64,000 nucleotides of DNA from Desmodus rotundus (Eukaryota > Chordata > Mammalia > Chiroptera > Phyllostomidae): positions 56,073,459 to 56,137,458 of the forward strand of contig NC_071392.1 in assembly GCF_022682495.2 (NCBI RefSeq), written 5' to 3'. The notes under the pieces were generated by a model that ran no database searches, was not told the origin of the DNA, and saw only the letters and a list, made by a program, of their open reading frames with translations. Below, piece by piece: positions 57,366 to 64,000 of the stretch (position 1 is the first letter of the stretch; each line of letters begins with the position of its first letter). A program made the position numbers and the translations under genes.

Positions 57366-59561
57366 ATTGGATCTCTAAAAAAGATTACATCTCCCATAAA
57401 TCTTTATGATTGATCTTCCTTTATTGTAAATTGTAGTTGTAACAACTATAATGACCTTAGACTTTTATATCACTATTTGTATTTGTCTTGTATTTGTGCT
57501 TATTTTTTTTCTTTGGCATTTTTTATTTACTAGTTTTAGAATATTGATGATTTTGTTGCTGAAGTTGTAATGCTTTAGCAAGGGAAGACTTTTCAAATTC
57601 TCTGTATACTTTTAACATAATCTCAGATGATCCATGCTTATCTTAGACATTTGTAGCTTCAAGTATTGGAACTGGCATCAGAGATTCTCCACAAATGCCT
57701 GGTTCCTTTACATGGGAAACAGTATTTAGAGAAAACAATCTAGGCACATCATAATTTTATAGTTTCAGATAGTTAATCTGTTATTTGGCTAAAATTCTTT
57801 GGTAAGAAATTATGCTTGCTTAAGTTTTCCTGTTAATACACAAATAAATATATATAGAGAGAAATGGCTTCATAAAAATGACTGTGAAACAATCTTGACA
57901 TTTTTGTGGCATTGCTTTATATGAGTATGTAAAACTTTTAAAATTGGTAATATAAAACAGAAATCAGTAAATAGCTATATTAAAGAATGTAAAATGACTG
58001 TTCTGTTATAAGAATAAAAAGAAGAAACTAATATGGTTGCCATACAGCCAATTAGGTGCACATGCAGGATATGCTTTTCCCTGGGTTTGTCATATACACC
58101 AGTTATGCACAACTACATTGCTGGATCTTGACTATTTGCCATTCATTCATTTATCACATACACGCCATGTGCCAAATAATTAATTACCAACTAAAATTAA
58201 AGATGCAACTAAAGGTCCATTTTTGGGTGGGTCAAAGTCATTAGCTGTCTATGGGAAAGTAAAATTGGCTATATTATGTTTTACAAGCTCATCTTCTTTT
58301 CAATGTTATATACTTAAATTTTTGTACTTGAAGAAACATTTTCATATGTTATTTAAGAAAACAAAAACTAGAAAACAAAGCATAAACTCAGGTCATATTT
58401 AGTTGCCACTATTAAAATCATTAAAAGACAAATTATTTGAAACAATAATTACTCCTCAGGAAATCTGTAATAAATAAAAAGAACAGTAAGGAAATACTTT
58501 TAAGGTAATATCACTTTTTAAATTCATCAAGCCTTTGTTCTTAAGGAAGCAAACTGCCATTTCACATCCCTCAAGCCACTGATAAAACCATGCAAGAACA
58601 TCAGAGAAAAAATGAATCCAAGATAGGTGCCATCCCCCAGGGAACAAAGCACTTCTTTGTTTTATATTTCCATTGGAAATCTGGAGACTTTGCATGCAGA
58701 CATCTTATTTCATGGCACTCCTTCTCAAATTGAGAGATTAAATCTAGCTCTGCATAAAGGATTTTCAATAAAGTAGGTTGCACAGTCTGTTTATGGAGAA
58801 TTGATGCATCATCTGATATGCTTTCAATTGCTAACTTTTGTTACACAAAAGCTCAAAGGAATTTCAACCAACCATTATCTAATCAAGAAAATATTTCTTA
58901 CCTATCTTGTCTTTGATATAACTTGCTGCCAAATGTAGTTTTGACTATTATATATCATTATTCATTTTAACAAGCAAAGATGGACTCTCTAGTTTTGTTA
59001 GAGAAAGAACAAATTCTTAAAACTATCCATCCTTACCAGTGGAATGCCCTTCAATTTTGTGCATGTTGCAGAATAACTATATGACATCATTTAATGCTAT
59101 GTTTGTTGAACTATTTTATTTAAGTAGAAGTTTTACGATCTTGAAATACAAACAGGTAAATATAACATTTCCACTAAACTTTATTATGTTTACACCCAGC
59201 CCTAACTACAGAATAAAGGTTGCATTTTGAGTATTTATTTAGCTATATAATTTACTCTGACTTATAATATCAAAATTACACCTGAATCCAACATGATATT
59301 AAGTGCAGAAGGAAGCAAACTCAATATGAGTGATGGCTTTTGTTTGCATGTGTTTAGTTTTCAAATAAAAAGAAAGTTATCTCAGTCTATCCAACTACTA
59401 ATTCCTCAAGACACAAAACATGCTGGAGAAAACATGCCTTAGCATATAAGGGGGCTTCTCTCTTCAGAAATGTTTGTACTCAGTCTTCTGGTTTGACTTG
59501 TTTCAGGAGGATAGCAATGTGTGATTATGAAAGAGGGCCTGGGCTGAAGCAGACTTTCAAC
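57366..59561. other. No gene recognised
   Basis: Two kilobases of AT-rich DNA without a recognisable repeat family or exon. Open frames do not exceed 80 codons. Confidence 0.55.
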
Positions 59562-59575
59562 AATTCCCCTCTTGA

Positions 59576-60067
59576 CTTATTTCACTTAGCATAATGCTCT
59601 CCAGTTCCATCCATGCCATTGCAAAGGGTATAAGCTCCTTCTTTCTCTCTGCTGCATAGAATTCCATTGTGTAAATGTACCATAATTTTTTGATCCACTC
59701 ATGTGCTGATGGGCACTTAGGTTGCTTCCAGTACTTGGCTATTGTAAATTGTGCATTATGCTAAGTAAAATAAGCCAGGGGGTGAGGGACAAATACCATA
59801 TGATCTCACCTTTAACTGGAACATAATCAACAAAAGAAAAAAGCAAACAAAATATAACCAGAGACATTGAAATTAAGAACAATGTAACAATAGCCAGAGG
59901 GGAGTGGGGAGGGGATAGTGGGGAGAGGGGTCTATAGGAGCTACTATAAAGGACACAAGGATAAAATCAAGGGGGAGGGAGGTGGGACTGGCTGGGGTGG
60001 GGTGGAGGGAAGGGGAGAAAATGCAGATAATTGTAACTAAATAAAAATAAATAAATTAATTAAAAAA
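59576..60067. mobile_element. Second twin-primed L1 tail
   Basis: Bases 59576 to about 59753 are the ORF2 end on the minus strand. From about 59754 the sequence is plus-strand ORF2 end plus 3' UTR and an A-rich tail. The perfect 14-base duplication AATTCCCCTCTTGA flanks it (59562-59575 and 60068-60081). It is of the same subfamily as the copy at 6672-7289. Confidence 0.93.
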
Positions 60068-60119
60068 AATTCCCCTCTTGAACCTCCTGAACTGTGTCTT
60101 CTTGGAGGCAATGTGGAGG

Positions 60120-60340
60120 TGGCTGAACACCCAAATTCTGAAACTGACTGCTTGGGTTCAGCCCCTGACTTAGGCCCTGTGGGTCTGTGACCTTAGGTGA
60201 GTCTCTTCATCTCTTTGTGCCTGCATTTCTGTCAAATGAGAAACTTTTTAGATTAGGAGGTTTAACTGAGTATCACATGTGAAGTATTTGGAACAGGGCC
60301 TGGCATATGAAAAGTACCTATGTGATAGCTATTTTTTATT
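60120..60340 (+). mobile_element. MIR SINE relic
   Basis: The sequence gggttcagcccctgacttag, then tgtgaccttaggtgagtctc, cttcatctctttgtgcctgc and aacagggcctggcatatgaa follow the MIR consensus well. It is the clearest MIR in the window. Confidence 0.88.
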
Positions 60341-60534
60341 ATGGAAGCTTCAGACCATGAACTGTCACCTGTGTTGTTCCTTCATTCATTCAACAAACAT
60401 TTACTTGTGATTATACTAAAGAAATGTAATGTGTGCTTTCAGCTTATGTGAAGACAGCTGCATAGTGTCAGGTGCATATTTATTTTATTTTATTATAATT
60501 TAATTTAATTTAATCCTCACCTGAGGACATTTTT

Positions 60535-60748
60535 TTCATTGCTTTTTAGAGAGAGTGGAAGGGAGAGAGGAAGGGAGAGAAAGAAGCATTGATTGGTTGC
60601 CTCCCATATGCACCTGGACCGGGGATGCTATGCACACAAATCAGGTATGTTAATCATAACCTAAGTATGTGCCCTGACTGGGAATTGAACCCACAATCAT
60701 TCAGCCACAGGAAAACACCCCAACCAACTGAGCCATACTGGCCAGGGC
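60535..60748 (-). mobile_element. VES-type bat SINE (older copy)
   Basis: The minus strand runs from CCTGGCCAGTATGGCTCAGT through a B-box-like GGTTCAATTCCCAGTCAGG to a CT-rich end and a short A/T tail. It is diverged from the copy at 14338-14545. Confidence 0.87.
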
Positions 60749-60968
60749 TGCACAAGATTCAGCATTTCTGAAACGGCTCCTAATTCCTAACCAATTGTAT
60801 CTGATCAAACTTTATTTTTTACTTGCTATTAATGACTGTAATAAGTGACTTCATATTAGGGATTGAAATGGGACAATTGCTAACTTTCCAAAACTTTGTC
60901 TAGAAGAAATATAATTTTATAGGAATGATATATCCAAATGCAATGCTAAAAAAAGGGATCTAAAAAAC

Positions 60969-61068
60969 TGCTATAGACTAGATGTTTGTGTCCCCCAAAA
61001 TTCATATTTTGAAACTTAACCCCCATTGTGATGGTATTTGGGTGTGGGCCTGTGGGAAGTGATTACAC
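60969..61068 (+). mobile_element. MLT1-type LTR fragment (5' part)
   Basis: It begins TGCTATAGACTAGATGTTTG, then tgtcccccaaaattcatatt and tgtgatggtatttggg, as in the MLT1 LTR 5' end; the remainder is not recognisable. It is unrelated in position to the LTR at 31616. Confidence 0.75.
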
Positions 61069-61534
61069 AGCTGTTCACTTCACTAATGATTGACTCAGAG
61101 AGAATGGAAAAACCTAAAAGGGGGTTGCGGGCTATGACTTTACATGGTTTTCACTCCGTGTGTCTTTCCTCATGTGAGCAACAGGCTGTGGCTTTGGGAC
61201 TTAAAGTGTCATTACTACTTCTGGTGAGTGCTTTCCAAGCAAAAGCAGGGATCATTCCAAAGTTGACGAGAATTTAAATGATGTTAGGAGGATGCATATG
61301 CACATGCATGTACATGTATAAACACACGTGCATGTATGTGTGCACACACATGACTGCACACAAAGTTTGCAAGGATCATGTTACTATATCTATGATTGTC
61401 CCCTCCCCACCCAAACTGTGGAATCCTGCTCTCTGTATTTTAACTCCTTTGTGCTCTCTGCCAGATAATGAAATTATGCTTGTCAACAACACAGTTTCTA
61501 TCCTCAGAAGCTAAAGCCTAGTACACATATCCTC
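61069..61534. other. No gene recognised; purine/pyrimidine alternating patch
   Basis: Bases 61286-61360 are rich in CA/TG and GCATGC-like alternations, a possible Z-DNA former. No gene is seen. Confidence 0.5.
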
Positions 61535-61690
61535 AAATTTAGTGTATGTAAAAATTATCTGGGGTGCCTGTTAAAGTGCAACTTCTTGCATCCCTTCCCC
61601 AGAGTTTCTGATTCAGTAGATCTGGGGTAAGGCCTGACAATTCAGTGCTCAATAAGCAGCCCAGGTATTTGAGCACACACTGGTCTGATG
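61535..61690 (-). mobile_element. MER5-type hAT MITE relic
   Basis: Blocks tcaaatttagtgtatgta, ttatctggggtgcctgttaa, cagagtttctgattcagtag and atctggggtaaggcctga fit a MER5-type consensus in reverse. It has no coding capacity. Confidence 0.7.
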
Positions 61691-62451
61691 GCCAGGCAAG
61701 AGACACTTTTCAGAAAGGATAAAGGAATGTATCAGAACCTGTCAGTCAGGAGTAAACCCAGATCTAATGAGGGAGTTGAAGCAGAAAAGGGAGCCACCAT
61801 AGCCCAGTTACTATAAGTGGTAGCAGAGGTTGCACCTGAAAGCCCATGGCATCACCATCCAGTCCCAGATTCTGCATGCTACTCCGTTTGAGAGCCCTGG
61901 CATCTCTTAAGGAGTTCCCCTCTAGCTCAGTGGTACTTTATAGTTAGGGGTACTTTGATTTTCTGTTCTAGGAATCACAGCTGGGAGGAACTTTGAGGCC
62001 AAGAGGTCTGGTGCTCCTCCCTGTTCTGTCTTGTAGAGAAGTCCTTCACCAGGGACTGAGGCAGAGCTACAGGGCAGAGCAGCATGGTCAAGCAAAGAGG
62101 CTCTGACTTGGAGCTGTCCTGGCCATGGGGAAAATGATCCTCTATAAACAAGACAGGTCAGGGTTCAGTGGTGTATGCAATGAGTTGAGTCCAGAATAGA
62201 TTCCAAATTCAATACCTATAGCCAAGACATAAGCCTTGGCCACCAGCACACAGTATGCAATAGGTATGGGACAGCAGCCACCAAGCATATCCAACCCCAT
62301 AGATCATAGAATTTCATATTCCACAGAGAGGAATCTCTTAACAGTTTCCCTGAGAGGAAAACTTAACAGTTGTCCTCTTACTGTAAGAATTAAACCTCAA
62401 AGGTAGTTTTAAATTATTGGCTATAACCAAGTTTTTAGATATCTCTATCGG
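61691..62451. other. No gene recognised
   Basis: No supportable exon. A MIR-like scrap near 62080-62120 is too weak to call. Confidence 0.5.
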
Positions 62452-62612
62452 GGGTTCCCAAAGTGCAGTCCCCAGACCTGTAACATTAACTTCACCTAAG
62501 AATGTATTAGAAATGCAAATTCCTAGGCTTCATCCTAGCTCTGTTGAATCAGAAACTAAGACTGGGGCCCTACAGGGGATTTTGCTGATGCTAAACTTTG
62601 AGAACCACTGAT
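62452..62612 (+). mobile_element. MER5A-type hAT MITE relic
   Basis: It starts gggttcccaaagtgcagtcc and ends gctaaactttgagaaccact, the imperfect terminal inverted repeat of MER5A. Internal ttagaaatgcaaattcct and tgaatcagaaact blocks also match. Confidence 0.88.
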
Positions 62613-62790
62613 TGAGACCAGAAGTTCTCAAGCTTGCCCACACGTTGGCCTTACCCATGGGGTCTAACACTACTGGTGCCTGGGTCCCAGCCCAAGCATG
62701 GGTGATCCTTGTCTTCAAAATTTTTAAAGATCATAGGTGATCTAAAATGCAGACAAGTTGGGAACTACTAGACTAGATTGAGATTAGCTT
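62613..62790. mobile_element. Second hAT-like MITE relic, adjacent
   Basis: It opens agaagttctcaagcttgccc and closes with acaagttgggaactacta, an imperfect inverted end pair, with gcctgggtcccagcccaag inside. This resembles the MER5/MER58/MER20 group; exact family unknown. Confidence 0.55.
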
Positions 62791-63639
62791 TTCTCCCATA
62801 CCAGTGGAAGGGCAATTACAAAGAATTCCAGAGAATAAAGGATTTACTTTTCCTCCTTATAACTTTTGCAATTTTGTAACCTCCTCAAATGTCATATGTC
62901 TTTCATCTTCTGCTCTCTCCAATTTGCTGTTTCCCCTCCCCATGAAAGGTTATTCTATTCTGGCTCTGATTTCCTTCCCCTATACATATTCTCTTTGGAT
63001 CTTTCTTGAATGAAGTTTGTACTTCCTGTGTTGTCTTTTAGTGAGGCTGTCATAGTAAAGGTTTCTGTAAGCAAAAAGGGAAGGACTCCCATATAGGAAG
63101 TGGGCTTCTTCCAGGATGTCAGTTTTTTAGGGGAGAATCTTCAGAGAGGACACCAAAGCTTGGAAGAGGGGACTCCAGCAAGCTCTGGTTACTCTCTGGG
63201 GTTCTCCCTCTTGGGCCTGAACAGGGATTTAAACCAATTTAAACCTCAGTATGTAAAGGCAGTGATCTTCCCCTTATTGCCAACTCAGGGGACAGCAATT
63301 AGTGATATCTCCAAGGAGACTGCAAAACTTGAGACCGGGATCTGGGCACTGAAAGTTTGCTGCACCCTGGGAACCCTGCTGTGTTGCTACCTCCGAGGAC
63401 CTGGACATAATTCCGTTATCTTTCGTTTCTCTCTATCCTTCATAATCCATCCCCTGAGGAAGATGTAAAAGGCTAGATGATTCTCACAAAACTGGATTTT
63501 CACATTTTCCAGAGTCTATTGTAATGTGTGCAACATACTATGTTGCCAGAGTAGAGGGGGAAATGTGGATGTGAGGTGGGGGTGGTGGTCAGAGATTTAA
63601 TGACAAGACACTTTTTGTTCCCTTTAAAATACTCTAGAA
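62791..63639. other. No gene recognised
   Basis: A 122-codon open frame (63100-63468) stands alone with no domain I recognise, no neighbouring exon and no repeat match, and is most likely fortuitous. Confidence 0.5.
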
Positions 63640-64000
63640 ACTTAGAGTATGGCAGCAGCATAAAAGTGTGAAGAACTTACCCCCTCCCATAAGCGCACTG
63701 AATATATACCTGCATATTGAGCAATTACTCCTGAGAGACAACCAAGGGCTCAGTGAACAGATTCTGAACAACAGAGAAAAAGAAACAGAATAGAGAAAGT
63801 AGGAAACTGTAGGAGCTTTATGGTATTGAAGGTACTGGTGAGCACCATTATTTATATCCCCTACCACCTTGATAGGACAGGTGGGAGCTCTATCTGGGTA
63901 CTCTGGCATACCTGCAAGATCATTGCAGTGCATTCCCAGACAACACTCCCAGAGTCCATCTAAGCTCTGAACAAAGGGAGTAAGCAGGAGCAACAGGGCA
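63640..64000 (+). mobile_element. Possible L1 5' UTR running off the right edge
   Basis: The start agagtatggcagcagcataa, followed by a gaacttaccccctcccataa block, resembles the opening of an older L1 5' UTR (AAGATGGCAGCAGC type). The wording after it (ctcctgagagacaaccaagg, gaacagattctg) is also L1-5'UTR-like in my judgement. A 119-codon minus-strand frame over it is a shadow. Without the downstream ORF1 this stays tentative. Confidence 0.4.

Noticed and set aside
63100..63468. 122-codon open frame, plus strand
   Set aside because: No recognised domain, no conserved neighbours, no splice or promoter context; length is within chance for a 64-kb window.

Overview
This is a mammalian, almost certainly bat (Chiroptera), stretch of non-coding DNA with no host protein-coding exon, rRNA or tRNA gene that I can support. 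The bat assignment rests on three tRNA-derived SINEs of the VES type (13.0, 14.4 and 60.6 kb) and on many LINE-1 (L1) copies sharing one 3' end: a G-rich 3' UTR ending in an 'acaactgtaattgaataacaata' type of tail. Every long open frame belongs to an L1-type element or lies opposite one.

Layout. 1-5151: minus-strand L1-A, cut by the left edge, with ORF2 (endonuclease and start of RT), ORF1 and a complete 5' UTR. 5-17 kb: mostly unrecognised sequence with short L1 tails, one twin-primed L1, two VES SINEs, MIR and L2. 17751-24844: old, nearly full-length plus-strand L1-B. 25-31 kb: mostly unrecognised, with a 67-base near-perfect hairpin, a MER5-type relic and a (GA)n tract. 31.2-46 kb: one ancient plus-strand L1, still colinear in pieces, used repeatedly as an insertion target. 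It holds an MLT1-type solo LTR that itself carries a younger L1 (L1-C), two unidentified inserts, a short L1 tail and the nearly full-length minus-strand L1-D. 46-56.5 kb: minus-strand L1-E and L1-F. 56.6-64 kb: an old L1 tail, a second twin-primed L1, MIR, VES, MLT1 and MER5-type relics, and what may be the 5' end of another L1 running off the right edge.

The most interesting object is at 37220-39062: a complete-looking half-L1 (HAL1-type) retroelement inserted in the 3' UTR of L1-D. It has a 13-bp target-site duplication, a CpG-rich 5' UTR beginning with AAGATGGCGGC, one intact 232-codon ORF1-like gene, no ORF2, a G-rich 3' UTR and an A-tail. Its ORF1 protein differs at the N terminus from all the L1 ORF1s here and lacks about 50 residues that normally span the end of the RRM and the start of the C-terminal domain. 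It must have moved with an ORF2 protein supplied in trans.

The L1 copies also show shared 5' UTR architecture: a YY1-like start, a CCAAT box, a long sense-strand polypyrimidine tract and, in L1-D, tandem 50-60 bp units. All L1 ORFs in the window are interrupted, so no autonomous L1 is present. Family names are given from memory of consensus sequences and no database was searched. Element boundaries without target-site duplications are good to roughly 10-30 bases.
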